DNA from: Ancylostoma caninum
Lineage: Eukaryota > Nematoda > Chromadorea > Rhabditida > Ancylostomatidae
Assembly: GCA_037903475.1 (NCBI GenBank)
Contig: JBAJFG010000047.1
Span: forward strand, 1,030,001-1,094,000
DNA length: 64,000 bases
Direction: 5' to 3'
In this document: in pieces, positions 38,201 through 49,409 of the stretch
Layout of the letters: each line of letters opens with the position of its first letter
Numbering within the stretch: the stretch's first letter is position 1
The notes under the pieces: generated by a model
Seen by the model: only the letters and a program-made list of their open reading frames with translations
Database searches by the model: none
Told to the model about the DNA's origin: nothing
Program-made: the position numbers and the translations under genes

Positions 38201-41200
38201 CCTATCTACAGTGTAACGTTGGTCCACATTCCAATCTTTTCTCGATAGTCGTAATCATTATCACAGACTCTATCGTACTATGGTGTTTTCACGTTATCAT
38301 AACTATCTTGACCTTTTCCCAATTCTGAGTGCCAAGATTCACTTGCGCCTGCCTCATGGATCCTGCAGGGTGGCGGTACATTTTCGCACCTCAAACTACG
38401 GATCCCAAGGGTGTTGACCCACCATATGTCGTTGTTAGACTCTCTCTGATCTACACTAGCAGCCTATGTGCTTCAATTTTCCCTTGAAAAGCTGAAATCA
38501 CGAAGATCACGAAGCTTCAGAATCACCAAAAATCGATTTTTCTTGACTTTGAAATCGATTTTCATGTCAATTTTGCAGCTGACTTCCAAAAAGAAATTAC
38601 AGGCTACCTCAGATTTAACCTATGCAACTCACTGTACTCTTCTCCAACGAATTGTGAAATAGAGGTGAAGGCTTTGCAATCGGCCTATGAGTTGAAAATT
38701 TGATCGATAAAATTGAAAATCTACTACTTTTAGGAAACGGAAGATCACCAACTCACTGAATAATTTCCATATCAGATTGTTCGCCATCCTCTAGTGAACT
38801 CATTGGACCCCATAAAAAATTTTCACAATGTAGAAAATCAGTTTAGAGAGGAAAAAGTTGTGGAGTTTTCTGTGTTTGACCCTAATTAGTGGACGGGGTC
38901 AAGGCAATTAACGAAGATTTCAAAATTTTTGGTGACAGCCTCAATGGTGAGGCGTGATCGAGGTATGAAGAGACGCAGAATGTTGTTCTACATTACGTAG
39001 TTCTTTTTATTTCAAAAAATATTCATTCTGGAAGAAGTTATGCAAAAATCCCGCAAATACCGTGAATCCCGCAAAAATTTTCACATTCTACCGACGCGAC
39101 TGTATAACTGATGTTACACAGGGTGGGCCAAAAATACGGTAACATACAAAAGGGCGATCAGAAAAAGATTTTCAAAGCAATTTGGAACCTTGTTACATGA
39201 TTTATGTTCGCTAACTCTTAAAGAATACGGTACAAGAAAACATCTAGAAATACCCTCCATCTGCTAGGGATCAGACGCCTAGAAATCATATAAAATCGCA
39301 GGCCTCGGCGCGCTAGTGGTTGCGCAAAGATTTATTTCCAATTTTTGAAGTTCTATTCTGGAGATTCCCAACTCTTAAGGGTTGTTGAACAAGCCTATGT
39401 CTCAGGTACCACAAAAACCTTCTAACACACTTGATTGAATTCTGTGCAGTTGAGTGGCCACTCGGCAAAACCAGTAGGTCGTAAAATTTATTGTTTCCTC
39501 AGTTCGATCCCGGCGAAACCTGAGTTCCTGAGCACTGTCTTGGTGAAATGTCCGGAGACGTCCTCCTAACTGGACATAACTTCGAGGCACAACGTGCTCC
39601 TTTGAAAGCAAAACACGTTTTGTTACCGTATTTATGGCCCACCCTGCACATTATCTTTGCTGGCGACTTGTTAGTAATGACACATGCAACTAAAATGCTC
39701 AAGAGAATATGAGAGAGAGGTAGAAGGCCTACTCTTTTACACACTAACCGGTTTCGGGGCTATTTTCTTGCACATTTTGTTCACCGTTTGAATGGTCCTC
39801 TCTAGTATTTAGCATTCCAAAATTATCATACAAGTTCTTTTAAAAACCATCCCTCACCAGTTAGTTATACCTTCATTCTATTAGGTTGTCCCACAAAAAA
39901 TGGCCGCAACCTAGTAATGAATTTTTGGAAGTTCATAAATCCATTATTTTAGAAGCTAGATGGACAAACTTTGGACATTTATAAAGAGCAATATCTGCTC
40001 TATCCGTATACTAAAAGGGATTCCTCAGTTACCCTCTCTTTGGTTTCTGCAGACGAAATTGTAAGATGAGGCAAAACATGGTTTTTCTGCTCTCCCAATT
40101 TTTAGACCATTTTTTCGCCCTAATAAGATAAGAGCCAGATTTGGTGTTAGCTTTGCATCTGGTCAGGTAGTCGTGTTGTAAGCGCGCAGAAGCTGTGACT
40201 AGAGAAGCACTTCCAGAACGATGCTAGTTCTCGAATTTGACCAGCCAATGGTCACGAAACTTGTCAGGAACGAAAGCATAGTTCTGGAGGCGGAACGAGA
40301 GTTCTGAAACAGTCCATAAAAATGTTAGCAGCCAGGTTGGGCGCAACTAAATCACAGGTCGCCATGCCTTCTTGGCAGCCAAACATGGCAAAAAATGGTC
40401 AAAGTGGATTTTGAACAAAAGCATTGCTGGTCATTGCTTAACTTGCGACACCATACAGTAACTTTTTTCTGGGAGATGAAATGCTACTCGAGGTGTTCGA
40501 TAGTAGCTAGACCAGGCCACGAGTAGAATTTACTAAATGCCTCGCCTGTTACCATTTTGGGTTTGACTTCGAGATTCGGTTGAAAATGCCTCAGTTCTGG
40601 TGAGCCGAAGAAGGGCATGTCCACTGGCGGGGCGGGCAAATCCACACAGGTTCACATCCTACCAAGAAAAATCTCAGTGAGTGAGACGTTGGATCTCTCA
40701 TTGTAATATTGTGTTGGCCAGACCTTTGCCTAATAGGGTATCTTTTCGAGCTCGCGGTGAATCCAGTTTTCGGCTAGAAAATTCATGCGAATCAATGGGT
40801 ACTGAAAATTGACCTTTCGCACTTCGTTGAATCCTGTGATTTCGGCTTTCTTCCTTACATGAGTTCCATTATACTGCTAAAATGTGCAGGAAATGCTGAT
40901 CATAATACTTTTTATTTCAAGGGAAAATCCCAAGTTTGAGCTGAGTTATGCAGCTTGGAATGCGCACCTCCAAAACGGCCATTATTTATGGGACAACCTA
41001 ATATTAATGACGAAAAGGCAGGATTTTACCATGAAGAGTGCTGCCTACCTGCAGCGATCGGATTGTTCATTCCGGTCATATCCCATGTCCATATCGACCA
41101 CTAGGCACTCATCCCTCCTCCCCCTCGCCCCATAAAAACATCTCGAATCCGGACGATCTTGCACGGTGATCCTACGTCTGTGGGGGTCCTCATGGTGAAT

Positions 41201-41942
41201 CGTCCTTACTTGCTCCTCTTCCGCCTCAGAAAGGTCCGATCGTGATCTGTGGGAGTGGGATTGTAAGTCTGATTGAGGAACACTTGCCATTACTTGTTTT
41301 AAATTTGGGACAGGACTTCCCGCATGAGTGAATGTTCTTATTCATTTTTACTGAGGGTGCCCTATAATTGTGATTCATTGGGAGATGAGACCGAACACTT
41401 AATTTCCACAGCTTCACCTGATTTTCCCATTTTCCAAAGTGAAATGGAGAAGCGTAAGGTTTTCGAGCACGCTGAATTCACCGGTAGCAGTTGCTTTTGT
41501 CAGAAATTGTGGGGGAGCAGATGACGTAATTTTTGGGGTGCCCGTATATTTATGATACGCACTGTACACTACTTTCTGAGCTCTGATTTGAATTGCTTTT
41601 CGAATTGACATCTATGATTTCCCCACTTCTTAACGGCTATCAAATTCCAGAACGAGCGCTAATTCACCGGGGCAATTCATCCTGGACGGTATGGAGCAAG
41701 GGAAACACCGCCACATCCTCCTTATAAACGACGGCGTGGTAAGTTTTTGAAGATATTTCATTTTTCATTCGTTGAATCCCTCACAATTTCAGGTCCGAAC
41801 CGTTACTACTACATTCCCTTCCGTGTCCGCTTTGATTAACTATCACTATGGCAATCGGTTGCCTATTTCCACACAGGAGTCCATTGTATACTTAACAAAC
41901 CCAATTCTTAAGGGCAGCACCTGCTTCAATCTTGGTCTTTGA
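30336..41942 (+). CDS. shc-1: SHC adaptor protein (PTB-SH2), 10 exons
   Basis: Phosphotyrosine adaptor that links activated receptors to downstream signalling; the C. elegans orthologue acts in insulin-like and stress pathways. Exons 30336-30395, 32121-32191, 33912-33984, 34070-34231, 34915-35001, 35105-35203, 35609-35729, 35809-35932, 41651-41738, 41793-41942 total 1035 nt, 344 aa, with all phases consistent. The PTB domain occupies about residues 16-180: FTFEYLGSVPVL opens it, and SDMFGYIAKKR, then CHIFRF, lie near its end. A proline-rich linker follows (VEPPAPPAPP). The SH2 domain starts at KPWFHGELDRAAAEYLLKKD; its FLVR arginine is residue 266, and SALINYHYGNRLP lies near the C-terminus. 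Unlike vertebrate SHC, the linker is short. The FLVR arginine codon is split by a 5.7-kb intron full of transposons. The acceptor of exon 7 (TTTAAG) is weak and was chosen by phase. Confidence 0.94.
30396..32120 (+). other. shc-1 intron 1
   Basis: 1.7 kb without recognised genes or structured repeats. A G/A-rich patch lies near 31749-31770, and a short direct repeat (CAATATAAAGTACTTTT) occurs near 32063 and 32094 next to the acceptor. Confidence 0.55.
32232..32296. repeat. Microsatellite (GT)n-(TATG)n
   Basis: A TG dinucleotide run passes into about 14 TATG units inside shc-1 intron 2. It is immediately followed by the start of the longer tandem array. Confidence 0.95.
32400..33424. repeat. 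Tandem array of about 117-bp units, shc-1 intron 2
   Basis: Units begin near TATCGATTTATCGATTTTAT, and the matching T falls at 32527, 32645, 32762, 32879 and 32997, a period of 117-118 bp. Each unit carries GGGGACACGTACACTGGGG and GCTGAACACGAATATGGCAA. After 33000 a longer unit of about 245 bp appears twice, adding a block with ACTGACACTGACGTTTCGC. Frames through the array stay open for long stretches only because of the repetition and are not genes. Confidence 0.93.
33425..33633. mobile_element. MITE family B, copy 2
   Basis: A 209-bp foldback with ends TACAGGGC... and ...GCCCTGTA. Inverted blocks include GTCTCCAACGCGATG, and a long CG alternation (CGCGCGCGCG) occurs in both arms. Its interior resembles 21861-22028. 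It directly abuts the tandem array. Confidence 0.8.
34430..34614. repeat. GC-rich imperfect foldback in shc-1 intron 4
   Basis: Contains ACTCCAAGTGGAGTATAGC near 34442, GCGTTGCGTCGCAGCGACGC near 34528, and GCCCCGCCC near 34551. Motifs such as GGAGTATAGC, CGTATTGAT and CGTCGC recall the arms of the foldback at 60.7-62.2 kb, so a shared ancestry is possible but unproven. Confidence 0.4.
34615..34718. mobile_element. Small MITE family C, copy 1
   Basis: About 104 bp between TGCATCATTAAGATTACCCA and the inverted end CTCAATGATGCA, with inverted GGGTAAA/TTTACC blocks. A second copy lies at 35425-35527. Confidence 0.75.
35425..35527. mobile_element. Small MITE family C, copy 2
   Basis: About 103 bp, from TGCATCACTGAGGCTACCCA to GCTCAATGATGCA, similar throughout to 34615-34718. 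It sits in shc-1 intron 6, just before exon 7. Confidence 0.75.
36215..37493 (+). mobile_element. Mariner-like element D, copy 1
   Basis: 1279 bp, flanked by TA on both sides. Ends are TTAGGTTGTCCCATAAATAA and, reversed from the right, TTAGGTTGTCCCACAAAAAA. The interior has only broken ORFs and no recognised DDD transposase, so it is probably non-autonomous. It is nearly identical to the inverted copy at 39881-41001 but holds about 158 extra bases near 36762-36920. Confidence 0.88.
37498..39104. mobile_element. Foldback DNA element with arms of about 450 bp
   Basis: Left arm 37498-37950 and right arm about 38650-39104 are inverted copies of high but imperfect identity. Outer ends carry AGTCGCGTCGGTAGAATGTG. 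The unique core is about 700 bases and has no recognisable transposase. It begins within a few bases of the right end of the mariner-like copy 1. Confidence 0.85.
39119..39646. mobile_element. Small DNA element with 26-bp terminal inverted repeats
   Basis: Ends are CAGGGTGGGCCAAAAATACG and, reversed, CAGGGTGGGCCATAAATACG. About 528 bp with no intact ORF. It fills most of the gap between the foldback and the second mariner-like copy. Confidence 0.8.
39881..41001 (-). mobile_element. Mariner-like element D, copy 2 (inverted)
   Basis: 1121 bp, TA-flanked, the reverse complement of 36215-37493 with few mismatches, and lacking a block of about 158 bp. The two copies bracket 2.4 kb of other elements, so this intron could form a stem of about 1.1 kb. 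Confidence 0.88.
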
Positions 41943-42618
41943 GGTTGTGCTTCATCCCTGGGTTTTTCGGGATCTAGAGCTCATATCTAGCAGTAAAATA
42001 GCACGAGACACTCGAGAAGTCCGCAAAATGGGGTGTCGTTTTCTGCATGTCTAATCACACTCCATTGACATCCGGGAGTCCTGCTACACGGAAGTTACAT
42101 GAACTTGTGCATGTAATCTGGCCCGCGTTAGCTGGGGTATCGTTGTAGCGAAACACGTGTAAAGCGAGTGGGTTCGTGGTTGAGATTCAAGTCTCTTCGC
42201 AGGTTTTTTGCATGATTCTTTGTGTTCGTTCAACATTAATGATATGCTAACAATGCATACATATACTACCACTAGCACTTCAACTCAAAGTCGAGAATTT
42301 CGACGGGTGCTGCCTTTAAATAGAGTAATTTCATAGGAATTGCCAGAAAGTGTTATATAGTGGTGCTCAACTGTTTCATACGCAGTTCACGACTTCTTTC
42401 ATTAACTTTCGTCTTATTGTTCTTTTACTTGTTCAAGATTTCAGAGTATGTTCAAAGTGATTTTGTGTTCGCTAAGAGCATTGATAAGAGCGAGCATTTA
42501 ACATTTGGTCTGTGTCATTTCCATTTTGTTGTTTTTGCTCATAACGGGCAGGCCACCGATTGTACAGGTTTCAGATCATATTTAATACAAATTTCTAATT
42601 TAACGTTTGAGTTTACAG

Positions 42619-42717
42619 GTCACTGTAAAGAACGAGGCTCGGCTGTGGGCCAGTTCCAAACGAATTAGAGATGGTTTTGATGACCTAATTGAAACCCATT
42701 ACGTGTTGGATCCTTAA
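42619..42717 (+). CDS. Possible orphan or alternative 3' terminal exon downstream of shc-1
   Basis: After an acceptor-like TTTACAG, a phase-0 frame encodes 32 residues (VTVKNEARLWASSKRIRDGF, then DDLIETHYVLDP) and a stop. It reads like real protein and weakly recalls the end of an SH2 domain. It could be joined in phase from a GTATAC donor inside the last shc-1 exon (near 41886), giving a different C-terminus. It may instead be a leftover exon of a lost gene. No upstream partner was proven. Confidence 0.3.
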   Translation, partial: VTVKNEARLWASSKRIRDGFDDLIETHYVLDP

Positions 42718-42984
42718 AAGGTGCCTTAAAGATAGAACTTGTTTGGACCAAATGCGACCTAGTTGAGGAACTCCTCGGTATTCTCTTCACACCAACATCT
42801 GCCGGTGATTTCACCACCTCAAATCAGTTTTCTCTTCTTCTTCGTTGTTCTGAAGAATATGCATAATCCTAAAGCATACTAGACTAGAAACGTCCACCCT
42901 AAAAGCTTTGTTATTAAGTATATGTCGTTATATTCTTCTCGAAGGTAGGGTCTCATCTCAGAATAACTTTCGAGATGGTTATGA

Positions 42985-43282
42985 AAATAAAGGAGAAATA
43001 TGTCGGTGAAACAGCGAGACCACTACGACGAAAACTGTATGAACATAGTAAAACATTAAAGAATTCCTCCTCCTATCCGTCAGAAAGTTCCTGAAGGCGC
43101 CGTGCCTTGAGACAATTAACAACCGCGCCCCGACGTACGAAGCCGCCCCTTCAGCACTTAACGCCTACTTTACAAAGAAAAATTATGGAGGTGGTCGAAA
43201 TAAAGAGACACAGCCCAGAAATCAATAATAAAGAAGAGTTAATGGAGGTGCTACGATTAATCGCGTCATCAGAAGTATAAGC
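42985..43282 (+). pseudogene. Penelope-like element fragment (GIY-YIG region)
   Basis: A plus-strand reading gives KEKYVGETARPLRRKLYEHS, typical of the GIY-YIG endonuclease of Penelope-like retroelements. After frame changes it continues to a tail with KRHSPEINNKEELMEVLRLI before a stop near 43280. The beginning of the domain and all of the RT are absent, and frames are broken, so it is a dead relic. Confidence 0.65.
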
Positions 43283-46200
43283 GGCCCACCTATCTCTATC
43301 TCATCTGTACTAGTCTCATTCTGTAGTTACCACTGTAGGGTTGAGATTTGTTTTACATGTTATTCTGTGTTCATGTGTCTAAGTCATCGATATGTAGGTA
43401 AACAAATACCATTTGGCTCGAAGTTCCAAGACTAAATCGCTGACTGCTCATTGAAATTGTCTGTGTTGTAAATGTTTATTTGCTAGTGATGAGGTGGCAA
43501 CTGATTGTGAAGGTTAAAGGCAGTGTATCAGCTCAGGGATCGCGTTCGAGGTTCCGACGTCAGTAAAACATATGCGAGTCGCTGAGCACAATGATGTACT
43601 TCATGTTTCCGAGACACCACGTTCTTCCACAGCGCCTCCGAAAGTGCCTGTAGATACATAGCCACAATGGGTTTTGGGACTTCTTCCACAGCGAGCCCGA
43701 AAGTGATCGGGGATACACGGCCTGGTTTTCATCGCTCGCAAAGTTGCGGTTCCATAAGCGCTTAGCACCCAGGGCTGTTTTCCATTTTCAAAGAAAAATG
43801 ATACGATATAAAGTCCGCCGGTAAAGCTAGTACGAACTGGTGAAAGATGCATTTTTTTAAAGATGAAATTCATAGAAACGTAGTTACAAACGTGTGGAGC
43901 TATTGTCATACGATGGATGTAACATTGTGATGGATGTAATATTGTTTGGCTCCAATGTTACACATTCTGAGTGTTTTTATACTGTATATACATGTAATCT
44001 TTTTATTAATCAATTTAAATTAAATTTTCTAGTTGCAAGTTCGGTATTTTCCTTTTCTTGTTGCTTGCAACATGACGGGATAGGATGTATGCCAGGAAGA
44101 ACGATTGCTGGCAATAGTAGACTGCGATAAACCCGTGTGTGCAGTTGTAGCCTCGCCCCTAGATACCCCTAAGTGAATGCCCCACAGATACCCTGGATGC
44201 CTGAAATGATGCAATGTCATTAGACAATCACTGGCTCGTTGTTCAAGTTATATAGATTTTTTTGAGCTCGGTATAGGTACCATACTAGGTTAGTGTTGGA
44301 CACTTCAGAAACGAATATTTTCCTAATGAGTAAACATTGACTTCATGTAGTACCGATACAGAGGTATTAAGAAGTTTCCGGCCTCTGCTTGCTTGTTCCA
44401 CATTTCTGTACTGTTTTGAGAGCGCCATGTAGGACAAAGCCTTTCATGTTAATTTGCAAAGTTTCATGAGAACTCAGTTAAACTTCTCAGAAATAAGAAC
44501 GGTTTATTCAAGGCAAGGTATGGTTATCGCTCAAAAATGTGTATCCAGGGAAAAGCAACCGATGAATTTTTGTTCTGTAAACGGAATTTATTGAACAACA
44601 TCTAAATCTGCCCCTGAATTCTAAACGAAGAGGGAGTCTTCTAGCATTCCTTGAGCATTGCAGAAACGGTTTAGGAACAGAAAGCATGCAAAGACCTAAG
44701 CTATTCAAAACTTCCTTTGGAAATTTTTTAGGCTGCCATCTAAGAATTTTAACCTTCGCAGAACATTGAGTCACTAAAACATTTTAGGCATCCAACAAGA
44801 AAATTCCAGTTGAATATTCAAAAAAAGATTTTTGGGGGTTTCGCAGAAAGCGGTCAGGATGGGCAGATCTCTGAGAGCAGTGCGATCGAACACGGAAGCG
44901 GGGGTGAAAATGTCTTGCCCAAAGTTCTGTGCGATAAAGAAGAGATCGTGTCACTTAACCATCTGCGTGTAAACCCCAAGGAAGTGGATTATTACAACGC
45001 TACTTTGATCCACCCTTTTCCGAAACAAGTCATGAAAAATTCCTGCAGAAATTCAACCACGGAAGTCAGGCTCTTCAATGAGACATCCCTTTTCACAAAA
45101 TTATGTTGCTTCATGACAGTGCGAATGCATTTCGCTAATTCAGCAGTTTGTAAAAGGGGTCTAGGGACTAGATACTAGAATCTGTGAGAAAATCTGAAAC
45201 GGCACTTCAGCGTAACAAAACAAAGAAAAAGAGTCTACTTTGGGTGTTTATATTCGGCTGATGAATATTCTTATAAAATTGGGTAAGTTCAATAAAATGA
45301 CAAGACGAAGAGTGGTTTGGTCTTCGAGGGATGCATATTTATTTCCTCTAAAATTTCACTGCGGTAGCTGATTTGCAAGTGGTTCAGGCCGGAAACTTTT
45401 TGATACCCTTGTAAATGCAAGAGCTACGTGAAGTCCCTCATATTCATTTCGCTACCTCGTTTGCGAAGCAACGTTGTGCTCACGGTTGTACAAATCTCAA
45501 GGATTATTAGATCTATGCTTTTTTTTTGAGTATATCAGTTTGCAGAACTTACTGTTCCGCTCACTAATTTCGTCAAAACAAGTCTCGCTATTCCTTTTGC
45601 AAAAAATAATTTCCTCAATTTTATTCATTTTCGCCTGCTCAAGATTTTGACGAAAAAACTATTCCAAAAACTTCAAAAACATCAACCCCGATGTTAAGGG
45701 GTTGTTGGATATATGGAAGTTTGACCAAAACAACAACAAGAATTTCAACACGCGAGAGTTGTAGCCCTTTAAAAATATGCAAGAACTTTATCAACAGAGT
45801 GGTACAAGATGTAAAAGCTCTGGTAACAAGAGAAATCAGTTTCACCAGCGGAAGACACCGTTCCTCAAAAATGGGAGCCTACAAGAGGTCCGTGAATATT
45901 GTTAGCAAAACTTTTTCAAATCGTCAACTTCAGTCGGCGGTCTCCTAACTCATTCGTCCTCCGCTCATCGGATTTCTCCATCCGGATGATTCCTAGATCA
46001 AATGAGTGCTAGGAACCACATATTGGCTTCGGTGGGCTTGGCGGGACCTTTCGCAAAAACTCTATAGTGACCGCTACTTGCGTGCCGTAGACAACACCGA
46101 CGTTATAAATCTGAAGGCCCTTTGTCGACACTGACAGAGTAATATTCGGAATTAAATGTAGACTATTGTTGCTGTACGAGTACACAAAATTCCATCCTAG

Positions 46201-47303
46201 AGACCTCCTCGATATTATAGCTTCTCTCGTTCAGGAAGTAAAATTTATCTGGTATCCATAACTTTGGTCCACCATGTAAATACCAAACTCATATAAATTT
46301 TAACAAAAAGCAGAGGCATTATTAGAATGGTGAACACAATCAACAGAAAAAGAAAACCTCAGCAGAACTCAGAGTGATGTAAGGACCACAGGGGCTGAAC
46401 ACAACTTGCACCTTGAATCCGGGTGGAGCAAGTGGAGTTCACTTTGAGTGCTGGTAGTCTGTTTAGTGATTATAGCGGCATATATTATAGAGGACTTTTG
46501 ACCACAATGAGTTTCCTCCTAATCCAATTTAGTTGATTCTATCACCATTAGAATAATTTCTGCCACCGCTTTCATTTATCATCAACTATGTATAACATTT
46601 TTTCGAAATAGATGGAAAGGTGTTCCAAAATTGAGAAACTCTTTCTTTTAATTGGGTGTTTCATTTAGAAAGCAACAAACAAAAGGAGCTTCTGATAAAA
46701 AAGGACTTTAGGGAGAGAGAGCGGGAGGGGTTTAATGCTCTGGCTCACACGGAGGTAGCACTGTAATCTCTTTCACTGGAACCAGTCACTGGCACTGGAA
46801 CCCATTAACTTGTGATCGATTACAAAACGGCCTTTTTGAAAAGTTGTAGCAGAGGAGCGGAAACAAATGCAGACAACCTCCGCCCCAGTCTATCAAAGCG
46901 TTGAAGCTGCCGTTTACTCCACGTTTTGTGCTTGTTAACCATCTCTTCCGATATATGTCCAACTATCACACCTACATATTTGTAATAATTTGTGACCGAA
47001 CCTGATGCATATCCTATTCCCCAAAGCTGGGATTGGAAAAGTTAGCTAGATGTCACTGTCGGTTGACGTAATAGCTCATGCTACGGACTGCATAACACCA
47101 GAATATGAAGTTTGGTTCGATAACCAGGTTTCACTTGATTACGCTTTCATGGATAGCAGTCTGGCAGTGAGACTTTTGAAGCGGCACGCTCACTATTTGC
47201 AAATACATTTTTCGTTGTTGCTTCCTAAGCGGAATATTCAACGAATGCGAGAGTCACTATAATTCTAGAAGGATGTTTTTTTCTTTTCTTGTGAAAATGT
47301 TAC
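43283..47303. other. Intergenic, no supported gene
   Basis: The longest frame is 44810-45178 (122 aa), but it matches no family I recognise, has no splice partners and lacks a good start context. A short block near 43510 (GGCAGTGTATCA) recurs, inverted, near 63595 and suggests an interspersed repeat end. Nothing else stands out. Confidence 0.5.
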
Positions 47304-48192
47304 ATTAGGGTGGTAAGAAAGTCTTGAGCCGACTTTTACAGAAGTTCCAGAACTTTTGCTTATTGATCGGCATCCATGACCTACCACGTGCTTTTTGTAG
47401 ACAAACTTGGGGCTCCTCCATAATAGGCATATATGTATAGCCAAATTGCCTTCCTCAACTTCAATTACGACGTCAGTTCCACGAGAGGTCCCCCTGGCCA
47501 AAATCAGTTTTTCCTGCTCTGTCCACATCGAAAGGAGTTTCTAGAATACCTAATAATTGGAGATGAGAGTGGGGTCCTCTACGATTTTAAAACGCACCGT
47601 GCCATGTGGTTCCGTCAAGGAGAAGATCGGCCAAATCGCACCCCCACCCAAACATCTGTCTCCTTTGCTACTTCTGGAATTCGCTAGAAATATTGTATTA
47701 TGAGCGGCTCCCGCAAACACACACAGTCACCGGTAACACATACGCCAATCAGCTCCAGAGAGCCGCGGATGCTGTTTGAGAAAAACGGTCGAAACGAGTT
47801 TCTTATACACCTACCCCATGATGAGGGTAGGCCCCAAATAGCGAAAGAGACCGGTGAAAAATTGGCGGAGCTTGGCTGGGTTACGGTTTCTCACTCACTC
47901 TATTTTCCTGACGTTGCCCCTTCCGACTACCACTTATTTTGCTCTTTCAAGACATTTCAAGTCAAGAAAAAATCCGCCAAAGTTGACCATGTTGGAAGGG
48001 AGGTGAGCGATTTCGTTGGCTCCCAGTCTTCCCATTTCTGGGAAAAGGGAACCGCTGACCTGCCCATTAGCTGGGAACTGCAGTGACTAACTATGGCTAT
48101 TATATTGTTGAGCAAATTGCACTGTGTGCTGAGTAATAAAATAAAGCACAAAAAAAAACCAAAACGGCTCAAGACTTTCTTACCACCCTAAT
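47304..48192 (+). mobile_element. Mariner-type transposon, decayed
   Basis: 889 bp between ATTAGGGTGGTAAGAAAGTC and its reverse complement; the inverted repeats extend at least 29 bp (through TTGAGCCG). The interior carries transposase remnants described separately. Confidence 0.93.
47540..48084 (+). pseudogene. Mariner transposase pseudogene
   Basis: The frame around 47547 gives EYLIIGDESGVLYDFKTHRA, the region of the second catalytic Asp in mariner transposases (usually GDEKWV.Y). After frameshifts, 47790-48084 gives KETGEKLAELGWVTVSHSLY and then FPDVAPSDYHLF, which contains the third Asp of the D,D34D triad. The two parts are in different frames and the N-terminal DNA-binding part is not recognisable, so it is inactive. 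Confidence 0.85.
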
Positions 48193-48379
48193 ACATGGAA
48201 AGAAATAAAAAATGATTAAAAATGAGGGCAGAGCTCATTCTGCATCGAATATTTGTAGATTGGTTATTTTAGGAGAAAACACGATGTGGTTAAAAAAATG
48301 GAGTCGCCCTATAGCTACAAATGACACTGCACCAGCTCTCAAAGTGAACTGTACCTGAAGTCAAGGTGGCAACATCTAC

Positions 48380-48620
48380 TCTGAACTTTCGTATCACGAT
48401 GGATCCACAGTTATCTCATGGTTGACATGCCGAAGATCAACCATGGGATAGCGGTGGGCCACCTTGGACTATTAGTGGCCCCACCGCGGGCTAACCAGCG
48501 GGCTTCCGTGGGCAGATAAGGGGTTTCCATGGCAGAATCGAGGGATTTTCGTGAGGGACTGGGAGATTCCCACGGTGAAACCGGGATTTTCCGAGCTTAT
48601 TTTTAGTGGACTCAGAAACA
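48380..48620. repeat. Degenerate G-rich short repeats, block 1
   Basis: Loose repeats around ATGGGATAGCGGTGGGCCACC, GGGGTTTCC and GGGATTTTCC. Similar units recur at 49850-50050. Confidence 0.5.
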
Positions 48621-48900
48621 AATCGAGGAAGTTGTGAGGCAGAGCGGAGATTTCAAGGCAAATCGCGTGGGTGCAGAAAAAAACTACTACCATTAGCTGA
48701 TGTCATGTCCATATCGAGCCTTATCCTTATCACTCTTACAAAACGTTGTCCAAAACGGGTGCCTCATCACGGCGCTACGTATTTTAGCCAGGTTTATATT
48801 CCAAGTTAGCACGAGGGAAATCCACTGTAGACGAAGAATCCGTGATTAGAAGTCCGTGTTGTGAGCGGTAGGGCCCAGCACTCTTATGGGAGGTAAGCGA

Positions 48901-49158
48901 CAGTGGCGGACGCAGAGGTGAGGGGCTGGGGGGCCGAGAATGGGTCAAATTTTTGAATTTACTTTACAATATATATATAAATCTTGTATTAGTTTTTTAC
49001 TTGCTTACTTTTGATATTACTTTCAATATAATTTTTATTAATTATTTATTATAACTAATACTTTTATTAATTTTATTTCCCGTTTGGGTCCCCAAAACGG
49101 CGGAGACCCCACTTTTTTCCCACGCCCCCCTCCCGCCCACTTTCTGCGTCCGCCACTG
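48901..49158. mobile_element. hAT-like MITE, copy 2
   Basis: 258 bp, inverted relative to 13942-14193, with the same CAGTGGCGGACGC ends. 8-bp flanks GTAAGCGA (48893-48900) and GTAAGCGG (49159-49166) support hAT-type insertion. AT-rich centre, no ORF. Confidence 0.92.
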
Positions 49159-49409
49159 GTAAGCGGTGACCCGAACTGACATGATCCCCGACAATTACAT
49201 TATGGTGATTGAAGTAGAAATCTCAGAGTAAAATCTCAAATATTATTCATGGTACCGGAAAAGTTCAATACGACGGGTTATACCATTGCCTGAGCGCTTA
49301 CGGCGATGTTTAAACACTGATCACGACCGTCAAGAAAATTGGTGACATTCACAAAATCTAATCCATGAGGATGGAGAGAAGGTGGGCTAACAGCGGGAAC
49401 AGGGTGGGT

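Noticed and set aside
42115..42210. tRNA-like sequence (GTGGGTTCGTGGTTGAGATTC)
   Set aside because: Could not be folded into four consistent arms with a proper anticodon loop, and the T-arm does not pair. A tRNA-derived repeat is possible but unsupported.
44810..45178. 122-aa plus-strand frame
   Set aside because: No family match, and composition and flanks show no start or splice support. Left unannotated as a gene.
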